Origin: Chloroflexi bacterium 44-23
GTDB taxonomy: Bacteria; Chloroflexota; Anaerolineae; Anaerolineales; Anaerolineaceae
DNA: 64,000 nucleotides
NCBI GenBank assembly: GCA_001899005.1
Contig: MKUW01000019.1
Span: 175,212 to 239,211 of the forward strand
Direction: 5' to 3'
Under the pieces are notes generated by a model. It ran no database searches. It was not told where the DNA came from and saw nothing but the letters and a program-made list of their open reading frames with translations. The position numbers and the translations under genes were made by a program. How positions within the stretch are numbered: the stretch's first letter is position 1; every line of letters starts with the position of its first letter. This document shows positions 8,155-18,067 of this stretch, piece by piece.

Positions 8155-9495
8155 ATGAAGTTAGTGGTTCAGACTGGTGATCCAATTCGCGGGACAGCCG
8201 GGCTCTACGCTGAAGGAGGGTTCAGATTGCCAGGCGATAAAAGTCTTTCTCATCGGGCAGCTTTGTTTGCCGCTTTAGCACAAGGTGAAAGCCAGGTGGA
8301 GAACTTTTTGGATTCAGGGGTAACCCAAGTGCTATTAACCTGCCTGCGGCAACTGGGTGTCCAATGGCAATTGTATGATCGCACACTGATTGTTCAAGGG
8401 GGAGGATTGGATTCCTTCTCTGCTAATTCTGAGCCCTTGTTTTGTGGCAATTCGGCTACTACCATGCGCTTATTGACGGGTGCATTGGCTGCCAGTGGTG
8501 TCGCTGCGACCCTTGATGGCAGTGCCGGGTTACGCACGCGGCCCATGGATCGGATTGTCATGCCATTGATTGCTATGGGTGTTCCTATTCAGGCTTCAGA
8601 TCAGAGAAAAGCGCCGCTTCAGCTTTCATTTCGTGATCGTAGTAAACCTTTGCAGGCAAGGGAATTCTTTTTATCGCAAGCCAGCGCTCAGGTCAAGACC
8701 TGTCTGCTTTTGGCCGCCCTTTCTGCTGATGGTACGAGCGTTATCAACGAACCGGCTTCTTCCCGCGACCATACAGAACGGATGTTGCGTAGTATGGGCG
8801 TCGAGGTATATCAGCCAAATTCCTTAAGTGTGGTGATAAAACCCCCTTCGCAACCTTTAAAACCACTCAGAATAAAGTTACCGGCTGACTTCTCGGCTGC
8901 AGCCTTTTTAATTGTGGCTGCTTTGATTACACCGGGTTCTGATGTGTGGTTGACTGATGTGGGTATTAATTCCGGCCGCACCGGCCTGGTGGAGGTTATA
9001 CAGGATATGGGAGGAAAGCTTGAATTGTTTTATAAAGATAATCAAGCTGGTGAAGATATTGCCGACATACATGTGCAATTCAGTGCACTGCGCGGTGTCA
9101 AAGTTCAAGGTGACCTTGTTGTGCGTATGATCGATGAGTTTCCCATATTCGCAGTGGCTGCTGCTGTTGCGGATGGCCAAACAGTGGTGAAAGACGCTTC
9201 TGAACTACGGTTTAAAGAATCCGACCGAATTAAGGCCATTGTGCAACAGTTATCTCATATCGGAATTTCTGTGATAGAAACAGAGGATGGTTTTATCATT
9301 AATGGAGGTCAGCCAATCAATGGCGGGCAGGTGGATTGTGATGGAGATCATCGTCTGGCGATGGCGATGGCAGTGGCAGGTATTAACTCAAATTCCCAAG
9401 TTCAAATTAACGGTGCAGAAATGATAAACGAATCATTTCCTCATTTTGTAGATTTGTTCAACAGTCTGGGCGCAAATATGGCCTGGCAACTATGA
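8155..9495 (+). CDS. aroA: 3-phosphoshikimate 1-carboxyvinyltransferase (EPSP synthase), class II-like
   Basis: A 446-aa enzyme that transfers enolpyruvyl from PEP to shikimate 3-phosphate. Motifs: LPGDKSLSHR (residues 25-34), CGNSATTMRLLTG (97-109), SQASAQVKTCLL, SSRDHTERML, DVGINSGRTG, ELRFKESDRI and DGDHRLAMA. Ala101 stands where Escherichia coli has Gly96, as in glyphosate-insensitive class II enzymes. The class II motifs GDKS, SAQxK and RDHTE are present; the N-x-T-R motif appears as NSGR. The gene starts three bases after tyrA and overlaps aroE by ATGA. Confidence 0.95.
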   Translation: MKLVVQTGDPIRGTAGLYAEGGFRLPGDKSLSHRAALFAALAQGESQVENFLDSGVTQVLLTCLRQLGVQWQLYDRTLIVQGGGLDSFSANSEPLFCGNSATTMRLLTGALAASGVAATLDGSAGLRTRPMDRIVMPLIAMGVPIQASDQRKAPLQLSFRDRSKPLQAREFFLSQASAQVKTCLLLAALSADGTSVINEPASSRDHTERMLRSMGVEVYQPNSLSVVIKPPSQPLKPLRIKLPADFSAAAFLIVAALITPGSDVWLTDVGINSGRTGLVEVIQDMGGKLELFYKDNQAGEDIADIHVQFSALRGVKVQGDLVVRMIDEFPIFAVAAAVADGQTVVKDASELRFKESDRIKAIVQQLSHIGISVIETEDGFIINGGQPINGGQVDCDGDHRLAMAMAVAGINSNSQVQINGAEMINESFPHFVDLFNSLGANMAWQL

Positions 9496-10337
9496 TTTAT
9501 CATCTAGGATTATTGGGCTTTCCGCTCAGCCATAGCATCTCACCCAGTATTCACCTAGCAGCTTTGCGATCAACCGGGCTGGTAGGAGATTATAAGCTGT
9601 ATCCGTTGCAAAAAGGATCCTCATTTGAATACCTTTTAACACGCATGCGTAAGGGTGAAATACACGGACTTAATGTAACGATACCGCATAAACAAAGCAT
9701 GTTAAGCCATGTGGATTTACTCAGCCACACTGTCAGAATGACCGGTGCAGTAAATACACTCTTAATGCGAGAAGGTCAATTAGTCGGGGATAATACTGAT
9801 GTGGCGGGGTTTATGACAGATTTGCATGAAAAAATCGGTGGCACTGTTTCCAGACGGAAGGCGCTGGTTTTGGGGGCTGGTGGGGCTGCGAGGGCTGTTG
9901 TGATTGGCCTTTTGTCAACCGGATGGCATGTAGTTGTGTCCGCCAGGCAGTCTTTTCAGGCCAGACAGCTTGTTGAGCAATTAAAACCCTGGTCGCGGGA
10001 AGGCTACCTGCAGTCGGTCTATCTGGATCCGATCGATTTGAATGCTGAAATAGATCAATGCGACTTGTTGGTGAACGCTACTTCGGCTGGGATGGCCTCT
10101 CAATTGCTTATCGATCCGCTACCACTTGCCATCGATTTGCCGAATGACCTGGTACTTTACGATTTAATATACAATCCGCAAGAAACGCTACTAATGCAGC
10201 GCTTCCGAAAAGAAGGTAAACTTGCATACAATGGATTAGGGATGTTAATAGAACAAGCTGCACGCTCATTTGAGCTATGGACAGGATTGCCTGTATCCCG
10301 CGAAGAATTATGGAAAGCGGTCGGCAATCTGCGTTAA
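9492..10337 (+). CDS. aroE: shikimate dehydrogenase
   Basis: A 281-aa NADPH-dependent reductase of 3-dehydroshikimate. Substrate-site motifs are GFPLSHSISPSIH (about residues 8-20) and NVTIPHKQ with the catalytic Lys. The nucleotide-binding glycine motif is VLGAGGAARAVV. DNTDVAGF and the C-terminal NGLGMLIEQAA complete the family signature. Length is normal. The start overlaps the aroA stop (ATGA). A 70-nt gap follows before aroC. Confidence 0.94.
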   Translation: MIYHLGLLGFPLSHSISPSIHLAALRSTGLVGDYKLYPLQKGSSFEYLLTRMRKGEIHGLNVTIPHKQSMLSHVDLLSHTVRMTGAVNTLLMREGQLVGDNTDVAGFMTDLHEKIGGTVSRRKALVLGAGGAARAVVIGLLSTGWHVVVSARQSFQARQLVEQLKPWSREGYLQSVYLDPIDLNAEIDQCDLLVNATSAGMASQLLIDPLPLAIDLPNDLVLYDLIYNPQETLLMQRFRKEGKLAYNGLGMLIEQAARSFELWTGLPVSREELWKAVGNLR

Positions 10338-10406
10338 CTGAACTGTTGATTCACCAATTGATCCAAAGGAACGTCCGAGTTTGAGGGATTGGGAAGTGAG
10401 GGAGAT

Positions 10407-11579
10407 ATGGCAATTCAATATTTCACAGCAGGAGAATCACATGGGCCTGTTGTTTTGACCATTCTAAATGGAATTCCAGCTGGATTAGATATTTCACCTG
10501 CGGAAATTGATGTTGATCTTGCCAGACGGCAGCTGACTCTCGGAGCCGGTGGGCGCATGCGTTTGGAACATGACAAGGTACAAATTTTAGCGGGAGTCAT
10601 GGCTGGAAAAACAACCGGGGCACCCATGGCGTTACAAGTTGAGAATCGCGATCATGTTCGCTGGAAAAATAAGTCAATTGCTGCTTTCACCACACCCCGG
10701 CCGGGGCATGCTGATTTGAATGGGGTGTTAAAGTTTGGTTACGATGACATCCGCCCAGCCCTGGAAAGAGCCTCTGCCCGTGAGACTGCAGTGCGCGTGG
10801 CTGCCGGTGCAGTAGCCAGAAAATTCCTGTCTGTTTTTGGTATCAAGGTAGGAGGCTATGTTACAGCGATTGGCGAAGTTGAAGCTGATGTATCCACATT
10901 GGATGAGGAAAGCCGCATTCATCAGGCCAGCCTGAACCCGGTGGTTTGCCCGGATGAAGTGGCGGCTGCAAAAATGATTTTAGCCATTGAGCGGGTTATG
11001 CAGCAGCGCGATACGCTCGGTGGAATCATTGAAGTTGTCGCGTTAGGCCTGCCGCCCGGGTTGGGATCATTTATGCAGGCAGATCAGCGGCTGGATGCCA
11101 GATTAGGAGCTGCTGTGCTGGGCGTCCAGGCCATGAAGGGGGTGGAAATAGGGCCCGCGTTTGATAATACCCGCCGTCAAGGTACGCAAGTACAGGATGC
11201 TATTCAAATTGAAAATGGCCGCCTTGTACGCCTTACCAACCGTTGCGGTGGATTGGAAGGCGGCATTACTACCGGCCAACCGCTGATTGTACGGGCTGCG
11301 ATGAAACCGATCGCGACCACACTCACACCGCAAAAAACGGTGGATCTGGCCAGCGGAGAAATGAAAGATACGGTATATGAACGCTCAGATTTCTGCCCTG
11401 TTCCGCGTGCGGTTGTCATTCTTGAAGCTGTAATTGCCCTCGAACTGGCTAACGCGCTCATTCTCAAAGTAGGCGGCGATTCGGTTCACGAAATGCTGCT
11501 TCGTTTTAACAGCCTCAGCCAGGCACGTTTGGAAGACATTCACCTGAAGGGTGGTAATCAAGTCTGGTGGGTAGACTGA
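10407..11579 (+). CDS. aroC: chorismate synthase
   Basis: A 390-aa FMN-dependent lyase that makes chorismate from EPSP. Signatures: YFTAGESHGPVVL (N-terminus), RASARETAVRVAAGAVARK, GVQAMKGVEIGPAF and the C-terminal RSDFCPVPRAVVILEA with conserved Arg/Asp. Length is typical of the longer bacterial form. The ATG at 10407 is preceded by GTGAGGGAGA; an in-frame ATG at 10389 would add six unconserved residues and is disfavoured. It lies one base from the fused aroKB. Confidence 0.95.
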   Translation: MAIQYFTAGESHGPVVLTILNGIPAGLDISPAEIDVDLARRQLTLGAGGRMRLEHDKVQILAGVMAGKTTGAPMALQVENRDHVRWKNKSIAAFTTPRPGHADLNGVLKFGYDDIRPALERASARETAVRVAAGAVARKFLSVFGIKVGGYVTAIGEVEADVSTLDEESRIHQASLNPVVCPDEVAAAKMILAIERVMQQRDTLGGIIEVVALGLPPGLGSFMQADQRLDARLGAAVLGVQAMKGVEIGPAFDNTRRQGTQVQDAIQIENGRLVRLTNRCGGLEGGITTGQPLIVRAAMKPIATTLTPQKTVDLASGEMKDTVYERSDFCPVPRAVVILEAVIALELANALILKVGGDSVHEMLLRFNSLSQARLEDIHLKGGNQVWWVD

Positions 11580-11580
11580 C

Positions 11581-13149
11581 ATGCTGGAAAGAGATCACAT
11601 TTTTATCTATGGACCGCCCGGCAGTGGTAAAAGTTATTTGGGGAGCAGGCTGGCACAAATCCTTGGGTTGCCCTTTATTGATCTGGATCAGGAAATTGAA
11701 CGAGAAGCAGGCGTTGCTATCAGTGAAATTTTCTCCGCTTCAGGTGAAGGGTCTTTTCGCAGACAAGAAAGTGAGCAGCTAAAGAAAGTTAGCCAGTGCG
11801 GCAAGGATAGTGTGGTTGCTTTGGGGGGTGGAACTCTGCTGACGGAAGAAAACCAGCAATTGGTTGAATCTAGCGGGCGGGTTATTTGTTTGCACGCAGA
11901 TGAATCCACTATTGTACGAAATCTGGATAACCATAAAAATACGCGACCTTTGCTGGCGGGTGATTTTCATTCAAAATTACGTATCCTGCTGGAACAACGC
12001 GCTGAGCATTACAATCAATTTTCACACGTTGATGTCAGGCAGCGTTCGGAGGACCAGATTCTTAATGATTTACAAATTGAGAGCCACCGCTTTAATATTC
12101 AAGGAATGGGCAAGCCTTATGCGGTGCGATTGCAACCTGGCAGTCTGGATCGGGTTGGGAAAATATTACAGGATTCGGGATTGCGTGGCCCGATTCTGAT
12201 CGTCAGTGATCGGAATATTTATCCGCTTTATGGGCGCCAGGTTGAACTACGCTTGCAGCAAGCAGGTTTTGTCAGTGCTGCTGTGGTGCTTGAGCCTGGG
12301 GAAAAAGATAAGAACCTGGCCGCAATCCAAAGGATTTGGGATGGCTGCGTTTCCGCTGGGATGGAACGCGCCAGCACCATACTGGCTTTAGGAGGCGGGG
12401 TTGTAAGTGATCTGGCTGGCTTTGCTGCTTCATCTTATATGCGCGGCATTGCCTGGGTGGCCTACCCGACCAGTCTATTGGCAATGGTGGATGCCAGCCT
12501 GGGTGGAAAAACGGGCTTTGATCTGCCCCAGGGCAAAAACCTGATTGGAGCGTTTTACGCACCCACGAAGGTGCTGGTTGATCCCAATTGTCTGGCCAGC
12601 CTGCCGATCAGTGAGGTGCGCAACGGCATGGCTGAAGTGTTAAAGCACGGCATCATTGCCGACCCTTCATTGGTGGAGTTGTGCCGCAGTGGCCGCTGGC
12701 ACTCCAATTTAGTAAATCTGCTGCCGAAAGCAATGGCAGTAAAGATTAAGATCCTGTGTGCAGACCCTTATGAAAAAGGCCAGCGGGCGGTTTTAAACTT
12801 TGGGCATACAGTTGGTCACGCAATTGAATTGGTTTCGGGCTTTCGGCTTCGGCACGGTGAAGCGGTTGGGCTGGGAATGCTGGCTGAAGCGCAGATTTCC
12901 GTGCAACTCGGGCTGGCCGAGCCGGAGTTACCGGCTGAGATTGCCTTATGTCTTAAACAATTAGGGCTGCCAGTTTCAATCCCTGGCGCTTTACCCATTG
13001 ACGCGATTCTGGCCGCCATGCAAAAAGATAAGAAAATAGAAGGCGGCCGTATAAAATTTGCTTTACCGCAGCGTGTGGGCCGAGTTGACTTTGGTATAGA
13101 AGTTGAAATCGAGCTTGTAAGAAGCGTTATCATGCAACTAATGGGTTAA
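11581..13149 (+). CDS. aroKB: bifunctional shikimate kinase / 3-dehydroquinate synthase fusion
   Basis: A 522-aa fusion of two pathway enzymes. Residues 1-165 are a shikimate kinase: P-loop GPPGSGKS (about 11-18), DLDQEIE, FRRQES with Arg for shikimate, LGGGT and the lid NTRPLL. Residues 175-522 are an NAD- and metal-dependent 3-dehydroquinate synthase: LALGGGVVSDLAGF, YPTSLLAMVDASLGGKTGFD, NLIGAFYAPTKV, GMAEVLKHGII with metal-site Glu, and NFGHTVGHAIE with metal-site His. Steps 2 and 5 of the pathway are thus on one chain, joined by a short linker with no frameshift. I know this fusion from other Chloroflexota. The start is adjacent to the aroC stop. Confidence 0.94.
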   Translation: MLERDHIFIYGPPGSGKSYLGSRLAQILGLPFIDLDQEIEREAGVAISEIFSASGEGSFRRQESEQLKKVSQCGKDSVVALGGGTLLTEENQQLVESSGRVICLHADESTIVRNLDNHKNTRPLLAGDFHSKLRILLEQRAEHYNQFSHVDVRQRSEDQILNDLQIESHRFNIQGMGKPYAVRLQPGSLDRVGKILQDSGLRGPILIVSDRNIYPLYGRQVELRLQQAGFVSAAVVLEPGEKDKNLAAIQRIWDGCVSAGMERASTILALGGGVVSDLAGFAASSYMRGIAWVAYPTSLLAMVDASLGGKTGFDLPQGKNLIGAFYAPTKVLVDPNCLASLPISEVRNGMAEVLKHGIIADPSLVELCRSGRWHSNLVNLLPKAMAVKIKILCADPYEKGQRAVLNFGHTVGHAIELVSGFRLRHGEAVGLGMLAEAQISVQLGLAEPELPAEIALCLKQLGLPVSIPGALPIDAILAAMQKDKKIEGGRIKFALPQRVGRVDFGIEVEIELVRSVIMQLMG

Positions 13150-13190
13150 TAAAAACAGTTGCCTTAACCAAAAACAATGGCGGAATGATT

Positions 13191-13637
13191 ATGACAAAAT
13201 CAATACTGGTTCTACATGGGGCAAATTTAAATTTATTAGGAGTTCGTGAGCCTGAAATTTATGGCACGCTAAGCCTGGCAGACATTGACCAACGCTTGCA
13301 AGAAAAAGGGAAGGAGATGGATCTGCTGGTCGAATGCCGGCAATCCAATATTGAAGGAGAGTTGGTAGATCTCCTGCAATCAGCGCGAGATTGGGCCGCA
13401 GGAGTTGTCTTCAACGCAGGCGGGTATACGCATACCTCAGTAGTCTTGCGGGATGCTGTCGCAGCCATTCAAATTCCGGTAATTGAGGTTCACCTTTCCA
13501 ACCCGCAGGCACGCGAATCATTCAGACAACAGTCACTGCTTGCGCCGGTGTGTGTCGGAAGCATTGCCGGGTTTGGATGGTATTCTTATGTATTGGGGCT
13601 GCAAGCGCTGAGATATCGCTTCGTTATTGCTCTTTAA
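13191..13637 (+). CDS. aroQ: 3-dehydroquinate dehydratase, type II
   Basis: A 148-aa dodecameric type II dehydroquinase that makes 3-dehydroshikimate. Motifs: [18 protein letters not shown] with the catalytic Arg/Tyr loop, [29 protein letters not shown] with the substrate-binding Asn, and VIEVHLSN with the catalytic His. ATG 13191 is preferred because GGCGGA lies six bases upstream; an ATG two codons earlier abuts that site. It is the last gene of the aromatic operon, which thereby encodes all seven shikimate steps plus chorismate mutase and TyrA. I see no clear terminator after it. Confidence 0.94.
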   Translation: MTKSILVLHGANLNLLGVREPEIYGTLSLADIDQRLQEKGKEMDLLVECRQSNIEGELVDLLQSARDWAAGVVFNAGGYTHTSVVLRDAVAAIQIPVIEVHLSNPQARESFRQQSLLAPVCVGSIAGFGWYSYVLGLQALRYRFVIAL

Positions 13638-13704
13638 CTGGATTTGGGACTTTCACTGTTCTATAATTATCAGTAGTAGATTCAGTTTTTTCCAGGAGGA
13701 CAAA

Positions 13705-14991
13705 ATGTCAGCAATGGATAAAGTACTGGCTGTTATTCTGGGAGGAGGGCGGGGAACCCGACTGCAACCGTTGACCCTGATGCGCTCTAAACCTGCTGTC
13801 CCAATTGCCGGTAAATATCGTCTGATTGATATTCCGATTAGCAATTGCATAAACTCCGGAATTTATAAAATTGCGGTTTTAACTCAATTTAATTCTGTTT
13901 CTCTACACCGCCATATCACGCGTACATATCAGTTCGATAATTTTCATGTTGGCTGGGTACAAATTTGGGCCGCTGAGCAGACGACTTACACGGCTGATTG
14001 GTATCAAGGCACAGCCGATGCGGTCCGTAAACAACTATTTGAAATACGTTCGGCCCGCACTCCATTTGTTTTAATTTTGGCAGGTGATCATCTTTACCGG
14101 ATGGATTATGAGGCCATGGCGCGCTTTCATTGGGAGCATGATGCTGATATTACGGTAGCAGTCCAGCCCGTGCTTGCTTCTGAAGCAGACCGGTTTGGTA
14201 TTCTAAAACGAAAGCCTGACTATACCATAAGCGACTTCGCTGAAAAGCCCAAAGATCCCGAAACGCTTGCTCGCATGATCAGCCGCGATGACCCGGCCAG
14301 GCCATATTTGGGCTCAATGGGTGTCTATATTTTTAAGACAAACGTTTTGTTCGAATTATTGGCGGAAACCAAATCCGATGATTTTGGTAACCACGTGATT
14401 CCGAAAGCCATTGGCCACAAAAGAGTATTTGGTTATGATTTTGAGGGCTTTTGGGAGGATATCGGTACCATCCGATCTTTTTACGACACCAACTTGCTGT
14501 TAACAGGTCCGGATTCTCCCTTTAATTTCTTTGATCAGACGCGGCCAATTTACTCTCATTCTCGCTTTTTACCAGGCTCCCACGTGGATAACAGTTTATT
14601 GAATAACGTGCTTATGACGGATGGCTGTCTTATTCAAAGTGCAGAAATTTCAAGGTCAGTAATTGGTTTGCGCAGCCAAATCAAGCCTGGCGTGAAAATA
14701 ATTAATACCATCATGATGGGTTCAGATTATTATGATCGTGAGTATCAATCTCAAACAGGATATGATGATGGCACCAATACAAATTACGGAATGCCACTTG
14801 GAATTGGTGAGCATTCAAGCATATCTGGTGCTATCTTGGATAAAAATGTACGCATCGGTAAGAGAGTGATTATTAAACCTTTTGAGCGCGGTCAGGACTT
14901 TGAAAACGATCTCTGTTATGTGCGTGATGGCATTGTTGTGATTCCAAAGAATACTGTTTTGCCGGACGGAACCCAAATTGGCCCCGATTAA
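13705..14991 (+). CDS. glgC: glucose-1-phosphate adenylyltransferase
   Basis: A 428-aa ADP-glucose pyrophosphorylase, the first committed step of glycogen synthesis. N-terminal nucleotidyltransferase: [17 protein letters not shown] (about residues 8-24), [31 protein letters not shown] and [11 protein letters not shown]. The C-terminus has left-handed beta-helix repeats ([15 protein letters not shown]..., [14 protein letters not shown]). Length and motifs fit GlgC rather than the GlgD paralogue. The ATG at 13705 has AGGAGGA upstream; an open extension to 13627 overlaps aroQ and has none. A TATAAT at 13662-13667 suggests its own promoter. Confidence 0.93.
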   Translation: MSAMDKVLAVILGGGRGTRLQPLTLMRSKPAVPIAGKYRLIDIPISNCINSGIYKIAVLTQFNSVSLHRHITRTYQFDNFHVGWVQIWAAEQTTYTADWYQGTADAVRKQLFEIRSARTPFVLILAGDHLYRMDYEAMARFHWEHDADITVAVQPVLASEADRFGILKRKPDYTISDFAEKPKDPETLARMISRDDPARPYLGSMGVYIFKTNVLFELLAETKSDDFGNHVIPKAIGHKRVFGYDFEGFWEDIGTIRSFYDTNLLLTGPDSPFNFFDQTRPIYSHSRFLPGSHVDNSLLNNVLMTDGCLIQSAEISRSVIGLRSQIKPGVKIINTIMMGSDYYDREYQSQTGYDDGTNTNYGMPLGIGEHSSISGAILDKNVRIGKRVIIKPFERGQDFENDLCYVRDGIVVIPKNTVLPDGTQIGPD

Positions 14992-15032
14992 TTCCGTAAC
15001 GAAAGCGAATAAATTAAGTTATACTTAAAAAT

Positions 15033-15060
15033 AGGTAGGAAGAAAAACCTGCCTTTTTTT
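15033..15060 (+). terminator. rho-independent terminator after glgC
   Basis: AGGTAGG (15033-15039) pairs with CCTGCCT (15048-15054) across an A-rich loop and runs into seven T residues. It ends the glgC transcript. Confidence 0.8.
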
Positions 15061-15067
15061 ACGCTAA

Positions 15068-15171
15068 AAATTTGTACCATTTTAAAAATCAAGGGCAGAG
15101 TCTCTTAGGCAGGTGACCATTCACCTAAAAACACAACTCAACCTCGTATTATCGAAAAGGAACAAAAATTT
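15068..15171. repeat. inverted-repeat (MITE/REP-like) element, copy B
   Basis: The same element as at 1231: left end TTTGTACCATTTTAAAAATC, arm AGGGCAGAGTCTCTTAGG, centre GGTGACCATTCACC, arm CTAAAAACACAACTCAACC, right end ATCGAAAAGGAACAAAAATT. It lies between the glgC terminator and the P-type ATPase gene. Confidence 0.75.
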
Positions 15172-15205
15172 AGGCGAAACTATGCAGCGATAAGGATTAA
15201 GAACT

Positions 15206-18067
15206 ATGACAAATGAACAAACTACAAATCCGGCCAAGCTTCAACCTGATGTAAATATTTCATGGCATTCTTTGACTTCATCAGAAACTCTTGAGAAACT
15301 GGGTTCAAGGTTGGAACAAGGACTCAGTAATGCTGAAGCTGCCAGCCGATTGGAGCAATTTGGCCCTAATCAACTGGAAGAAGGTAAGCGCACCACTTTT
15401 TTGCAGATGGTCATCGGGCAACTGAATAATTTTATCGTCATTTTACTGATTGTGGCTGCCCTAATATCTGCAGTTTTAGGAGAATGGGTGGATGCAAGCG
15501 CGATCCTGGGAATAGTAATCCTCAATACAATTATGGGGGTGGTTCAGGAGAATAGAGCGGAACAAGCTCTCGCAGCCCTCAAAAAACTAGCGGCTCCGGA
15601 TGCTCAAGTAATGAGAGATGGGCATCGCGAAACGGTTTCGTCCACCAAACTGGTGCCGGGAGATATTGTTTTTCTTGAATCAGGTTATTTTGTACCCGCC
15701 GATGTCCGCATTTTAGAGGCGGTCAATTTGCGGGTTGAAGAAGCTGCGCTAACCGGTGAGTCGGTGCCAGTACAAAAAAACGAATCCATATTGCTGGAAA
15801 GTGATGCCACTCTTGGTGACCGCAAAAATGCAGCTTTCATGGGTACCACCGTAGCGTACGGCCGTGGCCGGGGAGTGGTGGTGGGTACGGGGATGCGTAC
15901 CCAGCTTGGCATGATTGCTGCCATGCTGCAATCGGTGGAAAATGAACAAACTCCCCTGCAACGAAAACTCGATCAACTTGGCAAAACGCTTGGCTGGGCT
16001 TCGCTGGCTATTTGCGGTCTGGTTTTTGTTGCTGGTTTGTTGCAGGGGGGAGACCTCTTGGAAATGTTCATGATCTCCGTCAGTCTGGCGATTGCAGCGG
16101 TACCTGAGGGGTTACCGGCAATTGTCACGATCAGTCTGGCACTGGGAATGCGTGAAATGATTAGCCGTCATGCACTCATCCGCCGGCTTTCTTCTGTTGA
16201 AACACTCGGTTCTGCCACTGTTATTTGTTCTGATAAAACCGGCACGCTCACCCAAAATGAGATGACTGTAACGCGTATTTGGAGTGATGGCCAATTGGTT
16301 GATGTAAGCGGTCGCGGTTACAAACCGGTTGGTGAATTCATGGTTGATGGTAAAAAGATAAACTTGCAAGAATATCAGGGCATCCTGACCACGCTGTGGG
16401 TAGGGGCACTTAACAATGATTCGCAGCTGGAAGAAAGAGAAGGCGAAGGCGCTGAAAAATCATACCGGATCATTGGAGATCCAACTGAAGGTGCACTGAT
16501 TGTTGCGGCTGCCAAAGCGGGTGCATTTAAAGCCAGTTTGAATAATGGCTTCCCGCGTACGCAAGAAATTCCTTTCGATTCTGTTCGCAAACGTATGCTC
16601 ACAGTCCATAGTCTGGAGCAACCAACGGCAGGTGATATTTCTCCTTTTAATGAGCAGGATCAACATCAGCGCTATGTTGTTGCGGTGAAAGGTGCACCGG
16701 ACTTTGTATTGACGTTGTGTTCCAGCTATCAAACGCTTGACAATCACAACAAACCACTCGATAGCGCTGCTCAGACTGCAATTCTGAAAGCCAATGACGA
16801 AATGACCCGTGATGCATTACGTGTGTTGGGAGTTGCTTATCGAGTGATGGATAGCGTGCCTGATTTAAGTAATAGTGATGAAATCGAAAAGGATCTGATT
16901 TTCGTTGGGCTGATTGGCATGATTGACCCGGCCCGTAAAGAAGTACAGCCAGCGCTAAGCCTGGCGCGTGGTGCGGGTATTCGTACCATTATGATTACCG
17001 GAGATTATCCGAATACAGCCCGTGCTATCGCCGAAGATATTGGCTTAATGCAAAAAGGTCACCATGTGCTGACCGGTAAGCAGGTAGGCGAAATGAGTGA
17101 GAAAGAGCTGCAGGCTGCCATGGATACGACCGACGTCTTCGCACGCGTTTCTCCCGAGCATAAATTGCGAATTGTGGATGCGCTGCGCGCAAATGGCGAG
17201 GTTGTTGCCATGACCGGAGATGGTGTAAACGATGCGCCGGCCATCAAACGGGCAGATATCGGAATCGCGATGGGTATCACTGGTACTGACGTGGCTAAGG
17301 AAACGGCCGACATGGTATTGACGGATGATAATTATGCCAGCATCGTTTCAGCTGTTGAGCAGGGCCGAATTATTTATTCAAATATTCGCAAATTTGTCTA
17401 TTATCTGATCTCTTGTAATGTGGCTGAAATCATGATTATCTTTCTGGCGACTGCCTTCGGGCGCTTTTTATACCCATTTGCCACTGAGAAGGTATTATCT
17501 CCGTTGACCGCAATCCAGTTGCTGCTGCTTAATCTGGTGACGGACGGGGCTCCTGCGCTGGCCTTGGGTACAGAAAAAGGCGATCCGGATATTATGCTGC
17601 AAAAACCACGACCAGTTAAAGAACAAATCATCAACCGCAGAATGGTGAATGGTGTGATTATTCAAACCATAGCAATTACAACGGTAACTCTGGTTGCATT
17701 TGGTCTGGGACTTAAACATAATGTAATTTATGCCGAAACGATGGCATTTATTACCCTTGCTGCATCTGAGTTGGTACGAGCCTATACAGCCCGCTCCGAG
17801 CGTTATCCAATCTTGAAGATTGGAGTTTTCAACAACAAGTGGATGAATGTTGCCGTAGCTTCTTCCCTCGGCATGCTGCTGTTGATCCTCTATGTGCCTT
17901 TTTTCAATGAAATATTTAACACAGTTCCATTGGGTTGGAGCGAGTGGCGCCTGGTAATACCTTTGTTGGCGATTCCTTCGATTGCCGCAGAAGTGGCTAA
18001 ATATATTGCCAGTTGGCAATATAGAAATTTACCATCAGAAAAAGTGGATGTTGGAACGCTGGGATAA
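15206..18067 (+). CDS. P-type Ca2+-transporting ATPase (type II)
   Basis: A 953-aa cation pump with the full P-ATPase set: actuator TGES (AALTGESVPV, about residue 190), phosphorylation site CSDKTGTLTQNEMT (about 344), NNDSQL and KGAPD nucleotide-domain motifs, and hinge TGDGVNDAPAIKRADIGIAMG (about 672). TM4 PEGLPA, TM5 NVAEI and TM6 NLVTDGAPALALG match the Ca2+-binding residues of SERCA/PMCA-like pumps, so calcium (possibly Mn2+) export is the best guess. About ten transmembrane helices and a cation_ATPase_N domain at residues 15-85 are seen. The start follows AAGGATTAAGAACT. The last 33 bases overlap convergently with rnhB. Confidence 0.9.
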   Translation: MTNEQTTNPAKLQPDVNISWHSLTSSETLEKLGSRLEQGLSNAEAASRLEQFGPNQLEEGKRTTFLQMVIGQLNNFIVILLIVAALISAVLGEWVDASAILGIVILNTIMGVVQENRAEQALAALKKLAAPDAQVMRDGHRETVSSTKLVPGDIVFLESGYFVPADVRILEAVNLRVEEAALTGESVPVQKNESILLESDATLGDRKNAAFMGTTVAYGRGRGVVVGTGMRTQLGMIAAMLQSVENEQTPLQRKLDQLGKTLGWASLAICGLVFVAGLLQGGDLLEMFMISVSLAIAAVPEGLPAIVTISLALGMREMISRHALIRRLSSVETLGSATVICSDKTGTLTQNEMTVTRIWSDGQLVDVSGRGYKPVGEFMVDGKKINLQEYQGILTTLWVGALNNDSQLEEREGEGAEKSYRIIGDPTEGALIVAAAKAGAFKASLNNGFPRTQEIPFDSVRKRMLTVHSLEQPTAGDISPFNEQDQHQRYVVAVKGAPDFVLTLCSSYQTLDNHNKPLDSAAQTAILKANDEMTRDALRVLGVAYRVMDSVPDLSNSDEIEKDLIFVGLIGMIDPARKEVQPALSLARGAGIRTIMITGDYPNTARAIAEDIGLMQKGHHVLTGKQVGEMSEKELQAAMDTTDVFARVSPEHKLRIVDALRANGEVVAMTGDGVNDAPAIKRADIGIAMGITGTDVAKETADMVLTDDNYASIVSAVEQGRIIYSNIRKFVYYLISCNVAEIMIIFLATAFGRFLYPFATEKVLSPLTAIQLLLLNLVTDGAPALALGTEKGDPDIMLQKPRPVKEQIINRRMVNGVIIQTIAITTVTLVAFGLGLKHNVIYAETMAFITLAASELVRAYTARSERYPILKIGVFNNKWMNVAVASSLGMLLLILYVPFFNEIFNTVPLGWSEWRLVIPLLAIPSIAAEVAKYIASWQYRNLPSEKVDVGTLG

